From contig JBDRTY010000002.1 of NCBI GenBank assembly GCA_039801085.1, positions 319,339-383,338 on the forward strand: 64,000 bases of DNA. Direction: 5' to 3'. Shown here one piece after another: positions 24,772 through 33,447 of the stretch (its first letter is position 1; each line of letters starts with the position of its first letter). This DNA comes from a candidate division WOR-3 bacterium (GTDB lineage Bacteria; Hydrothermota; Tepidihabitantia; Tepidihabitantales; Tepidihabitantaceae). The position numbers and the translations under genes were made by a program. The notes beneath the pieces were generated by a model, which did no database searches, was not told the origin of the DNA, and was given only the letters and a program-made list of their open reading frames with translations.

Positions 24772-26799
24772 ATGTCTTTATCAGCCGCCACTTGTTTACT
24801 CTATTTAGTTAAAAGTGGTGATGGCATGTGGGATTTATTCAAATCTTTTGCTAATGATTTTTATAACCAGGTTAAACCGGAATCGCCAAGTATTAAAGTT
24901 AAAATTGGGGCGGTTGCTGACATCGAATCCACAATGAATGAAATCAACAAAGAAATCACACCTAGGGAGGTTATTTTTTTCCCCTTGATCGATGTTCAAT
25001 CGGCTTCCCAGGAGATTTATCACAGCCTCAACATACTCGGTGATAAGTACCCTAATATCATAATTTACACTTATCCGATTTTATTTTTGCCGTCCAATGC
25101 AGTTGTTGATTTTCTAAGGGAATTCCCAGATAAATTCTCTAATTACTCTAATTTTGAGTTTTGCTTTTTTTTCTCTGATAAAGATACGAGCAACCGCGCT
25201 GTTAAACCGGTTGATTGGATTGTGTTACTTAATCATTTTATGGCGCTGGTTCATGCAATAATATCAAATGGCGAATTGCGGTACTGGTTAGAAAAATTTA
25301 GCAACAGAGGTAAAGATGAAAAAGGCATTGCTAGCTTTGGGGCAACTTTGTTTCAGCTTCCGATTCGAAGGTTGATCGACGATAAATTAAGCACTAAATT
25401 TAAGGAATTCAGCGAAAATCACCTTAAAAAAATTAATAATAGGTTTGAAGTTAATCCTGAGGAACTGGTAAAAGAAGTTGTTGAAAAGGGTGTTGATCAA
25501 ATATTTTCCCGTTATTCGAATCCTCCGATTGATAGTCCCTTTACCCATATGCATGATGTTACTGACTATCCCTGTCTGCTGAAAACTAACTGCGAAGTGG
25601 ATAAGTCCCGAATTAAAGAAGAATCTCAAAGGATAACCGCCGAAGTTTTGAATACTGTTTACAACTCTCTTTATGATCATGTTAAAAAACATACTGTTGA
25701 AATTAATGAAGGGCTGAAAGAGATTAGAAAAACATCGGTACAAAAACTTCAAGAAGCGATTCCGGGATTTTTAAGAGGGGGCGGTACATTGATCGCCTTA
25801 GAAGAATGGTTGGAAAAAAGGGAAAAGGAAGCAAACGTTATTAATTCTAAAATGGATTACTTTCCTGAAGAGCAGAGATACATTTTTATTCCAGCACTTA
25901 ATAAAGTAGCCGAAATTTTAAAAAAGTTGTATTATTGGCAATCAAAGTTTCGATATATGGTTATCTTTTTTTTAGTTGGCTATGTTATTTTTTTATTGAC
26001 TGTGATTGCGTTATTTTCATTGGGGGGGGGAAACTTCCGGAACTTTATGCGATCAATTTTAGTGGGGGGAGGGGTCTTTTTTTTAATATTAGTTGTTCGT
26101 TATTTGAAATTGAACGCGATAAAAAATAAGGGGGCTACAGTTTTGAAAGAACTAAAAGATCAATATGACAGTTTTATAAAGAATACGACACATGATATTA
26201 AAGAGTGGTTCAAGAGATGGTTAGTAAAGCATTTGTCTACTAAACTGATAATTAGTTTTGAAAATGTTCTTGACGAAATAAGAGAGATATGCTTTATTTG
26301 GCGCCGGACTTTACAAAACTTTGAGTTCTGTAAAAATTCTGATACGCCGTCCCAGTTTGTTCAGGAAATAAATTCCCACGGGAATTTATTAGATGATTTG
26401 ATTGACAAGGAAGTTCAAAAAAAGGAAGTTTTTCAAAATCTATCTGTGATATTTGATCATTTCTTGGAGAGTGTTTCTTATCATAATCTGTCTAAAAATA
26501 TACAAACCACCTTAATCCAATTAAGAGAAGAAATTTTTCAAATAATCGAACAAGAAATTCCGCCTCCCTTGATAGGGTTGGGCGCAAATAAATTAAATGA
26601 TTACATTAGAGTAACCGATAATAATATTGTGACGGGTTGTTCGTCCTTAATTAAACCTGAAACACCCAAGTTGTATTTTGTTGTTAAACCCCAGAGTCTC
26701 ACTTTGGAATTTAGCGTTGAAAAAACCTTTAATTGGAACCATAAAGAAGCTCTGTTAATAACCGTAATATACAAGCTAATTCCAACTAAATATGATTGA
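24772..26799 (+). CDS. Two-TM, coiled-coil-rich membrane protein of unknown function
   Basis: The protein is 675 residues. Residues 1-390 are soluble and rich in Lys, Glu and Asn with probable coiled coils. Two membrane helices lie at about 395-450 (VIFFLVGYVIFLLTVIALF and ILVGGGVFFLILVV). The C-terminal 220 residues are again soluble and helical. Both large domains would thus be on the same side, probably the cytoplasm, as no signal peptide is seen. A G9 tract (26022-26030) falls in the loop between the helices. No family is recognised. Position right after the tubulin-like gene suggests a membrane tether for that protein. No good ribosome site precedes the ATG; a start at a later methionine (residue 19) is possible. 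It overlaps the next gene by 8 bp. Confidence 0.72.
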   Translation: MSLSAATCLLYLVKSGDGMWDLFKSFANDFYNQVKPESPSIKVKIGAVADIESTMNEINKEITPREVIFFPLIDVQSASQEIYHSLNILGDKYPNIIIYTYPILFLPSNAVVDFLREFPDKFSNYSNFEFCFFFSDKDTSNRAVKPVDWIVLLNHFMALVHAIISNGELRYWLEKFSNRGKDEKGIASFGATLFQLPIRRLIDDKLSTKFKEFSENHLKKINNRFEVNPEELVKEVVEKGVDQIFSRYSNPPIDSPFTHMHDVTDYPCLLKTNCEVDKSRIKEESQRITAEVLNTVYNSLYDHVKKHTVEINEGLKEIRKTSVQKLQEAIPGFLRGGGTLIALEEWLEKREKEANVINSKMDYFPEEQRYIFIPALNKVAEILKKLYYWQSKFRYMVIFFLVGYVIFLLTVIALFSLGGGNFRNFMRSILVGGGVFFLILVVRYLKLNAIKNKGATVLKELKDQYDSFIKNTTHDIKEWFKRWLVKHLSTKLIISFENVLDEIREICFIWRRTLQNFEFCKNSDTPSQFVQEINSHGNLLDDLIDKEVQKKEVFQNLSVIFDHFLESVSYHNLSKNIQTTLIQLREEIFQIIEQEIPPPLIGLGANKLNDYIRVTDNNIVTGCSSLIKPETPKLYFVVKPQSLTLEFSVEKTFNWNHKEALLITVIYKLIPTKYD

Positions 26800-29593
26800 C
26801 ATTAAGGCAATTATTGAAAAGCCTGAAAATCTAAGGTATTATAAAGGTCAGGTTTATGAGGTTGATGAGGTAGGGATAGTTGAACCCAAATACTACGATA
26901 TAGAGAAGATAGGTATTCCATATAAAAATATCCTGAAGGTTTTATTGAGCAATTTGCAACTTTCCCATTTATACCAACACCAAGGGTTATTCATTAAGGA
27001 GATAGCTGATGGAAAGGATGCTTATTTATGTTTAGCACCAGGAAGTGGTAGTTCAATGGCGGTGGACTTAGCGGTAGTTGCGACAATACTTACTAAACAT
27101 CGGACTGCGTTGTACCTCCGCCCGTCAACTTATGATTTGCGGTCGCGGCTGGCAGTAGTTAATGATCGCATAAAACAAATGAGGTGGGATTGGTTGGTGA
27201 AAGCCGAAAAGGCAGACTGTATTGAGGAATTCTGTTCGGCACTCGGGAGGGAGCCGGATATAATCATAACAGCACCGGAAGTTTTTAAGGAGTATTTTTT
27301 AACTAAATTCTCGGTTGAGGAGGGATCCACTTGGATGGATGCGTTACTGCATGTTGTGATTGAGGAAATCACAATGTTTCACCCGGAGGAGTTATTTCAT
27401 CTCAGCAATCTTATTTCTTCCTTAATAATTGAGAGAAATAACTCAATTCAATTTTTACTCACAAGTGCACCAGTTGGGTCACCAGAAAAATTTGCCCGTA
27501 ATTTAACCCACCGGAACTGCTCGGTTATAACAAGTAGCTATAGCGGCAACAATAGATTCAAAATTTTATATTGGATTCCCCAGATTGTAGCCAAGGTTGA
27601 TGACGACACTGGAGAAATTCAAGTTTTTCGGGAAAATTTTTTCGAAGAATTAAAAGGTTGCTTCAAAATTTTTTGTCGTTCAGAAGATAACATTCTGGTT
27701 TGGAATTTAATTCAAAGTTTTAGTTCCGCAGATTACCGTTTACTTAAAGAAGATTTGTTGCGTTCGGTGCAGTTAGAAATCCCCAAGTTGGAAATAACAA
27801 TATGTGGCGATATTTCCGAAATACCTCGTGACAAATTTAAAAAGTTTAATCGAGTATTTGTTTTAGGAACGGCACCAATCTACAAAAATATCAAGCAGAT
27901 ACTCAGTAATTTAATTACCGAAAATGGCTTGGCAATAATAATTGCCAACGAAGATCCATTATCGTTTTTCTTTGTACGCAGGTTGGATATGGTTGATAAG
28001 CTTCGTTTACCAGACATTATAATTCCTCAAAATAAAAGTGTAACGGAGTTTTATTTTTTTAGAACTCTTGCTAGTAAAAGAATAAATTCTTTAGGTTATG
28101 AACAATTGATTTCTGTTTGGGGTAAAGAACTAACAGAAGAGATTCTCAGCCAACTTGTACAGGAAAAGTTAATTGAAAAAGGTGACGGTAGGGTTTACGT
28201 ATTAGACCGAGATAAAATTTATGACAAGCAGAAAGATATTCCATGGGGCATCATGGATAAAAACTTTTATGAGCTTTCAACGAGTAGCCAAGAAATTTAC
28301 TCAATAAGAAAGTTTGTAACAGAATCACTTTTCCCATATATTGTCTACCCTGAAGCAGTTATTTATAACGGGCTGGAAAAATACCAAATATCTTCCAGTT
28401 TTGACGGCAGTTTTGACGGTGATAAATGTAAGCTTAATTACGCAACAGAGCATACCCCGGTGTTGACTGTCCCGATAATTAATCACTTATTTTCAAGCAA
28501 GCACACCGAACCAATTGCTTATAAAGAAATTAAAGGATTAGGAAGATTGGAATTATTACCCGAACAAACGATTGAAATTCAATTCTGCGGGTTTAAATAT
28601 TTTTTAGATTTTAAGTTTCAGAATACGGGGGAGGTAAAGGTTAAACCAATTAGTCGTATAAGAAAAACATCGCTGATTAAATTTAACACAGATAGCTCCG
28701 CAGGCATTGCTCAGATTTGGAATATCTTTCTTCCCTATTTTTTCCACAATTTTGAACGGCTGATTGCTGTTTTCTCTGACGAATCCGCTGTTTATATTAT
28801 TCCTCTGGTCGACAGTGGTAATGAAGTGTTGAAGGAGATTTATGAGGGTATGGTAGAATTACTTAATTTACTTTATGAGTACGGGTATGAATTGCTAATT
28901 TCTTGCCCTTGTTCTGATGGTTGTCCACTATGTATAGAATACAAAAAAACAAATGTAACGCTCAAAGGGAAAAAACACGATATCTTGCTAACAATAGGGC
29001 AGGCTTTGGGCAAAGAATCAGAAACCAAGAAATTCCTTATCTATAAATCTGAGGGGCTTGATGCTGATTCAGCCCAAAAACAATACGAGGCAGAACAAAA
29101 AAGAATCATCGGACTTTTTCGCAACAAATTAGGTCTGGAAATTCAAAAGCCAGCGAGAATCACGGTTGATAACTTAGATAAAAAACTATTAGGTTTTTGT
29201 TCTTCCGAAGGTGGAGTAAAGGTGATTCCTAAGATTCCTCAAGCATTGGCAATTCAAGTCATTGCTCACGAATATGCTCATAACTGGGAATTTGAACAGA
29301 CCAACAGCAATGTTTTGAAAGAAAAAATAATTAGTGAAGGGTTTGCTGAATGGGTTGCATTTAAAATTTTGGAGTTTTATGGTTTGTTGGATTATATTGG
29401 AAAGATCAAACTACGGGACTATGACGAATATGGTAAAGGGTTTAATTTATGTAAAAGAATCGAAGATGAAATAGCTGGTTTTCTAGGGGTGATCGAGTTT
29501 GTTAAAACAGGTATAGTTAGAAATCCATTAAATAATGAGGAATACGATTTAGCCCGATTAATGGAGGAAGGCTGGGTATATTATAACAAATAA
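26792..29593 (+). CDS. Degenerate MrfA/Hrq1-type helicase fused to HExxH metallopeptidase
   Basis: This is a 933-residue protein. The first ~700 residues follow the layout of superfamily-2 helicases of the MrfA/Hrq1 (DUF1998) group: a Q-motif-like YQHQ (61-64), and a Walker A position that reads APGSGSSMA (82-90) in place of APTGSGKT. The DExH position reads EEIT (191-194), and a cysteine cluster CPCSDGCPLC near 704-713 corresponds to the zinc site of MrfA. Loss of the catalytic Lys and Asp suggests no ATP-driven helicase activity. The last ~130 residues contain HEYAH (about 825-829) and a downstream EGFAEW glutamate about 20 residues later, the pattern of a gluzincin-type zinc metallopeptidase. 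I infer a nucleic-acid- or nucleotide-sensing scaffold that controls a protease. It ends the plus-strand arm. Confidence 0.75.
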   Translation: MIDIKAIIEKPENLRYYKGQVYEVDEVGIVEPKYYDIEKIGIPYKNILKVLLSNLQLSHLYQHQGLFIKEIADGKDAYLCLAPGSGSSMAVDLAVVATILTKHRTALYLRPSTYDLRSRLAVVNDRIKQMRWDWLVKAEKADCIEEFCSALGREPDIIITAPEVFKEYFLTKFSVEEGSTWMDALLHVVIEEITMFHPEELFHLSNLISSLIIERNNSIQFLLTSAPVGSPEKFARNLTHRNCSVITSSYSGNNRFKILYWIPQIVAKVDDDTGEIQVFRENFFEELKGCFKIFCRSEDNILVWNLIQSFSSADYRLLKEDLLRSVQLEIPKLEITICGDISEIPRDKFKKFNRVFVLGTAPIYKNIKQILSNLITENGLAIIIANEDPLSFFFVRRLDMVDKLRLPDIIIPQNKSVTEFYFFRTLASKRINSLGYEQLISVWGKELTEEILSQLVQEKLIEKGDGRVYVLDRDKIYDKQKDIPWGIMDKNFYELSTSSQEIYSIRKFVTESLFPYIVYPEAVIYNGLEKYQISSSFDGSFDGDKCKLNYATEHTPVLTVPIINHLFSSKHTEPIAYKEIKGLGRLELLPEQTIEIQFCGFKYFLDFKFQNTGEVKVKPISRIRKTSLIKFNTDSSAGIAQIWNIFLPYFFHNFERLIAVFSDESAVYIIPLVDSGNEVLKEIYEGMVELLNLLYEYGYELLISCPCSDGCPLCIEYKKTNVTLKGKKHDILLTIGQALGKESETKKFLIYKSEGLDADSAQKQYEAEQKRIIGLFRNKLGLEIQKPARITVDNLDKKLLGFCSSEGGVKVIPKIPQALAIQVIAHEYAHNWEFEQTNSNVLKEKIISEGFAEWVAFKILEFYGLLDYIGKIKLRDYDEYGKGFNLCKRIEDEIAGFLGVIEFVKTGIVRNPLNNEEYDLARLMEEGWVYYNK

Positions 29594-29626
29594 ATGACCA
29601 ATATATACCGAAGAATTGATTTTGGG

Positions 29627-30634
29627 TTATGTTCTAACCGCATGCCCTAATGCCCCGACCAGGTCAATCGCCTTGACCGGGCAGACAAGGACACACTGGC
29701 CACAGCCGATGCACTTTTCGGGGATGACCCGGTGCTGTTTTCCGGGGTCACCTTCAATCGCCTTGAACTGACAAACTTTGACACATTCACCGCAGCCGGT
29801 ACAGCGGGGATTGATAGATGCTTTGGGTCGGCCTGGTGCCCGGTCGATAAATGATTTGGTCGGACATTTGTGAACGCAGATGCCGCAGTCAATGCACTTT
29901 TGAAAGTCCATGACTGGCAGGTTGTTTTCCATTCTCAGGGCGCCAACCGGGCAGACCCGCGTACACAGTCCGCAGGCGATGCAGCCGACCGAGCAAACCT
30001 CTTTAACCGCCCGCCCGCGGTCGTGAGAAACACAGGCGAGGTAGACCAGTTTCGAACGGGGAATCAGGCTCAGCGTTCCCTTCGGGCATTCGGCTACGCA
30101 CTTGCCACAGCCGATGCATTTTCTTTCGTCGATAATTGGCAGCCGGTTTTCGCCCATTCTGATCGCCTTGACCGGGCAGACAGTGACGCAGTGTCCAAAG
30201 CCCACACAGCCGTAGATGCAGGCTTTGGGTCCGCCGAGCAGAAGAGCTGCCTGACGGCAGTTTTCGGCCCCCTTATATTGGAAGCGTTGGGGTGCCTGAT
30301 CCTTGCCTCCGCGGCAGATGAGAACCGCCACTTTCGGTTCAGCTGCGGTTACCTCCTGCCCCATGATTTCGCCGATTTTCTTGGCTACTTCAGGTCCGCC
30401 GACTGAGCAGGCGTTCAACGGTGCCTTGCCCGCGGCAATCGCAGCGGCATAACCGTCGCAACCGGGATAGCCGCAGGCACCGCAGTTGGCGCCAGGCAGG
30501 ACCGAGCGGATGCGGGCTTCCCGTTCATCAACCTTGACCGCCAGTTTGATGGAGGCGAGCAGCAGAATCACGCCCAGAATCAGTCCCAGTCCTCCCAGGG
30601 TGATGAGCGATTTGATAACCAGTGACCAGTCCAT
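29627..30634 (-). CDS. rnfB: Rnf complex subunit B (polyferredoxin)
   Basis: The 335-residue protein begins with one membrane helix (residues 8-28). Next comes the RnfB-type Fe4S domain with cysteines in NCGACGYPGCDGYAAAI (about 50-66), and then several CxxCxxCxxxCP ferredoxin motifs, more than the two of the shortest RnfB proteins (for example CVGFGHCVTVCP, CIGCGKCVAECP, CIACGLCTRVCP, CIDCGICVHKCP, CTGCGECVKVCQ, CIGCGQCVLVCP). It is the likely entry point for electrons from ferredoxin. It is the last gene of the operon, 2 bp after rnfA, and its stop lies 33 bp from the end of the AT-rich locus. Confidence 0.93.
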   Translation of the reverse strand: MDWSLVIKSLITLGGLGLILGVILLLASIKLAVKVDEREARIRSVLPGANCGACGYPGCDGYAAAIAAGKAPLNACSVGGPEVAKKIGEIMGQEVTAAEPKVAVLICRGGKDQAPQRFQYKGAENCRQAALLLGGPKACIYGCVGFGHCVTVCPVKAIRMGENRLPIIDERKCIGCGKCVAECPKGTLSLIPRSKLVYLACVSHDRGRAVKEVCSVGCIACGLCTRVCPVGALRMENNLPVMDFQKCIDCGICVHKCPTKSFIDRAPGRPKASINPRCTGCGECVKVCQFKAIEGDPGKQHRVIPEKCIGCGQCVLVCPVKAIDLVGALGHAVRT

Positions 30635-30636
30635 AG

Positions 30637-31224
30637 TTACGATATACCGAATAAGGCGGTAAATCCCATAAATGCCAGCGAGACGAGTGCGGCACCGATG
30701 AAGGCGATCGGGTAACCACGGAATGCCGGGCTGATCGGTGCATCCTCAAGCCGTTCGCGAATAGCGGCAAAGAGAATGATTGCCAATGCAAAGCCGCCGG
30801 CGGTGCCGAGTGCAAAGATGGTTGCCTGCAGCAGATTGAAGTTATAGTTGATGTTAAAGAAGGTGACTGCCAGGATGGCGCAGTTGGTGGTAATCAGGGG
30901 CAAATAGATGCCCATTGCCGAGTAGAGGTTGCGGATGTAGCGCTTGAGAAACATTTCCACAAACTGAACAAGTGCGGCGATTACCAAGATAAAAACTGCG
31001 GTGCGCAGAAATACCAGCCCGAGCGGCAAAAGCAGGGCATGGTACAGGACCCAGGAAACCCATGATGCGAGCAGCATTACAAACAGCACTGCCGCGCTCA
31101 TGCCGATTGATGTGGAGACCGAGGTGGAGACACCGAAGAAGGGGCACAGTCCGATGAAGCGCATGAGAATGATGTTGTTGACCAGGAATGCGGCAAGGAA
31201 AATCTGTCCGGGGTTCAGTTTCAT
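30637..31224 (-). CDS. rnfA: Rnf complex subunit A
   Basis: This is a 195-residue, six-helix membrane protein of the RnfA/NqrE family. The motifs AFLVNNIILMRFIGLCPFFGVS (residues 13-34) and LPLITTNCAILAV (about 106-118) are characteristic; cysteines in these two half-helices are reported to hold an iron-sulfur centre at the RnfA/RnfE interface. The start codon ATG stands 1 bp after rnfE, with a GGAGG-like site (from the complement of cctccc). It forms part of the membrane core that couples electron flow to sodium or proton export. Confidence 0.94.
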   Translation of the reverse strand: MKLNPGQIFLAAFLVNNIILMRFIGLCPFFGVSTSVSTSIGMSAAVLFVMLLASWVSWVLYHALLLPLGLVFLRTAVFILVIAALVQFVEMFLKRYIRNLYSAMGIYLPLITTNCAILAVTFFNINYNFNLLQATIFALGTAGGFALAIILFAAIRERLEDAPISPAFRGYPIAFIGAALVSLAFMGFTALFGIS

Positions 31225-31225
31225 T

Positions 31226-31834
31226 TTACCTCCCCCACCCCAGTTTGTTGACCAGCGCCTTGAGCAGTCCGATCAAGAGAAATGCACCAGGCGGGAAGAT
31301 GGCAAAGAGCATGGGAGCGGAGCGATATGCTGCGGGCAGGAGTGGACTGCCAAAGAAGGTTCCGGCACCGAACAGCTCGCGCAAGCTTCCCATAATGAAG
31401 AGCACGAGCGTAAACCCAATTGATTTACCCAGACCATCAAGGAACGAATCAAAAATGCCGTGGTGGTAGGCAAAGGCTTCTGCCCGGCCGAGGATGATAC
31501 AGTTGACCACAATCAGCGGTACAAAGACCCCGAGTACCCGGTAAAGGTCAGGCTGGTATGCCTGCATCACATAGTCGATGATGGTGACAAAAGTGGAGAT
31601 GATAATGATGAAGATCGGAATCCGGACTGAATCGGGGACAAGTTTGCGAATAGCAGAAATGGCAATGTTCGAGCAGATGAGCACAAAAGAGGCAGCAGCT
31701 GCCATGCCGAGGGCATCGCGGGCGGTGACCGTAGTTGCCAGGGTTGGACACAGACCGATCATCAGAATCAGCGTCGGATTTTCCCTGATGATTCCTGAAG
31801 TCAGATAGGAGAGGCGGGACGGGTTACGGTTCAT
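31226..31834 (-). CDS. rnfE: Rnf complex subunit E
   Basis: This is a 202-residue membrane protein with the RnfE/NqrD pattern: NPTLILMIGLCPTLATTVTARDALGM (residues 19-44) with the conserved GLCPTLA, and FVPLIVVNCIILGRAEAFA (about 108-126). It is the pseudo-symmetric partner of RnfA. Its start overlaps the end of rnfG by 11 bp, and rnfA follows after 1 bp, so the genes are translated together. Confidence 0.94.
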   Translation of the reverse strand: MNRNPSRLSYLTSGIIRENPTLILMIGLCPTLATTVTARDALGMAAAASFVLICSNIAISAIRKLVPDSVRIPIFIIIISTFVTIIDYVMQAYQPDLYRVLGVFVPLIVVNCIILGRAEAFAYHHGIFDSFLDGLGKSIGFTLVLFIMGSLRELFGAGTFFGSPLLPAAYRSAPMLFAIFPPGAFLLIGLLKALVNKLGWGR

Positions 31835-32393
31835 GGTCCGGTTCCTCCTGGGGAATCAGAATTGTTCTGTATTTTACCAGCGCTTCGTGCAAGCCGTCCG
31901 CGACCGCCCGCGAGGTGATGGTGGCGCCGGTGATGGCCTGAATCGTGCCGCCATCTTTGGTCAGCCGGATTTCTGCGGCTGTTTTGCCCTGGAACTGATT
32001 GCGGAATTCCGGTTCAGTTGCCTTCAGTCCGAGCCCGGGTGTTTCCTTCAACCCTTCAGCGGCAGAGGCAACTCTGATTGCGACAATTCTGCCCTGCAGG
32101 TCTACCCCCGCCGTGACCGGCACCGGTCCGCCATAACCCTGTTTGGCGGCTTTAATGATCGAGCCGATCCTGGTTTCCCCCTTGAATGCCAGCCAGATGC
32201 TTGAATCCGGGGTCGCGGGTTCAAAACGATCTGCTTCGGGCATCACCGCACCAAATGCTGCTTTGAGTCCGGCGACATTCCGCTGATACTCAATCCGGGG
32301 CAGAGTCAGATTGTAGATCTGAGAAAGGGCGAAGGCGGAAATCAGGCAGGTGATCAGGAGCGACAGCACCATCCAAGCCCGACTGTCCTTCAT
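31824..32393 (-). CDS. rnfG: Rnf complex subunit G (covalent flavoprotein)
   Basis: The 189-residue protein has one N-terminal membrane helix (residues 8-28) and an FMN-binding domain on the outer side. The motif AITGATITSRAV (about 154-165) contains the threonine that is covalently linked to FMN by a phosphoester bond in RnfG/NqrC proteins. It overlaps rnfD by 4 bp and rnfE by 11 bp. The length is slightly shorter than many RnfG proteins but complete. Confidence 0.92.
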   Translation of the reverse strand: MKDSRAWMVLSLLITCLISAFALSQIYNLTLPRIEYQRNVAGLKAAFGAVMPEADRFEPATPDSSIWLAFKGETRIGSIIKAAKQGYGGPVPVTAGVDLQGRIVAIRVASAAEGLKETPGLGLKATEPEFRNQFQGKTAAEIRLTKDGGTIQAITGATITSRAVADGLHEALVKYRTILIPQEEPDHEP

Positions 32394-33442
32394 TTCTTTC
32401 TCCTTGTTCCGAAAAGCCGCGGCGGAGTGAGCCGGTCGATGAGAGGGGTGGCGACATTCATCAGCAGGATCGAATAGCAGACCCCCTCCGGATAGCCGCC
32501 CCAGAGTCTGATGAGGACGGTCAGAACGCCGCAGCCGACACCGAAAATCACTCTGCCCTTTGCAGTCAGGGGAGAGGTCACATAGTCAGTCGCCATATAA
32601 AATGCTCCCAGCATCAGACCACCGGAGAGGAGATGGAAAATGGTATAGTTCAGCAGGCCGGCTTTGTGTCCGGGCAGGATGAGGACGAGTGCGGTAACAG
32701 TGAGCAGATAGGAGAGCGGAATGCGCCAGTCAATGACCCGGATGATGATGAGCGCCAGCCCGCCGATCAAAAGCAGCAAGGCGGATGTTTCTCCGATGCA
32801 CCCGCCGGTGTTGCCCCAAAAAAGGTTTTTCAGGGTTGTCCAGGACTGCAACTGTTCGTAAAGGGCATGCGGGTTACACCCGGGCAGCACCAGTTTTGCC
32901 CCCTGCTTCAGGACATTAAGTGGTGTCGCGGTGGTAACCGCATCGGTGCAGAGATTCAGAGCGTTCGCGGGCAGTCCGGAAATGATACCCCCGCGCGGGG
33001 CGAGCCAGCTGGTGGTCATCTGCGTGGGCCAGGAAGCAACGAGGAACGCCCTGCCGGCGAGCGCCGGGTTGATGAAGTTATGCCCCAGACCACCAAAAAA
33101 CTGCTTGGCTACCAGCATGGCAAAGGCGCTGCCTGCAACCGGTATCCACCACGAGACATTGGGCGGAAGATTGAACCCGAGCAGGATGCCAGTCAGGACC
33201 GCACTGCCGTCAAGGAGAGTAATCTTTCTGCCGAAAAGCCGCTGGCCCAGGGCATCAAACAGCAGAGCCGAAGCAACGCTCAGCAAAGTGATGATGAGTG
33301 CCCGCAGACCGAAGAAGTAGATTGAGCCGGCAAAGGCGGGCAGAAGGGCAATTATCACCGCCCACATCAGTTTGTTCACGGTGACTGGTCCGGTGATATG
33401 GGGTGAGGCGGTAACCTGCAGGATTGGACGATTTTCACTCAT
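32390..33442 (-). CDS. rnfD: Rnf complex subunit D
   Basis: I take the ATG at 33442 (MSENRPIL), since the longer in-frame reading to 33541 begins inside rnfC. The protein is 350 residues with about nine or ten membrane helices. Family motifs are SPHITGPVTVNKLMW near the N-terminus, GLGHNFINPALAGRAFLVASWP in the middle and DAVTTATPL, the region of the covalently bound FMN threonine. Usual RnfD proteins read (D/S)GAT here, so the TTAT variant is slightly unusual. It lies 5 bp after rnfC and overlaps rnfG by 4 bp. Confidence 0.92.
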   Translation of the reverse strand: MSENRPILQVTASPHITGPVTVNKLMWAVIIALLPAFAGSIYFFGLRALIITLLSVASALLFDALGQRLFGRKITLLDGSAVLTGILLGFNLPPNVSWWIPVAGSAFAMLVAKQFFGGLGHNFINPALAGRAFLVASWPTQMTTSWLAPRGGIISGLPANALNLCTDAVTTATPLNVLKQGAKLVLPGCNPHALYEQLQSWTTLKNLFWGNTGGCIGETSALLLLIGGLALIIIRVIDWRIPLSYLLTVTALVLILPGHKAGLLNYTIFHLLSGGLMLGAFYMATDYVTSPLTAKGRVIFGVGCGVLTVLIRLWGGYPEGVCYSILLMNVATPLIDRLTPPRLFGTRRKK

Positions 33443-33447
33443 ATTTT

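Noticed and set aside
26792-29593. Assigning the pseudo-helicase as DISARM drmA/drmB
   Set aside because: Only the Cys cluster typical of DUF1998 is shared; the other DISARM genes are missing and the ATPase motifs are lost.
5334-29626. Direct repeats or attachment sites at the edges of the AT-rich locus
   Set aside because: The two borders share only a short TGATTTT-like stretch, which is expected by chance; no integrase or tRNA lies at either side.
32633-33325. Long open frame (230 codons) opposite rnfD
   Set aside because: It lies fully antisense to rnfD, which has clear family motifs; no ribosome site and no protein-like composition.
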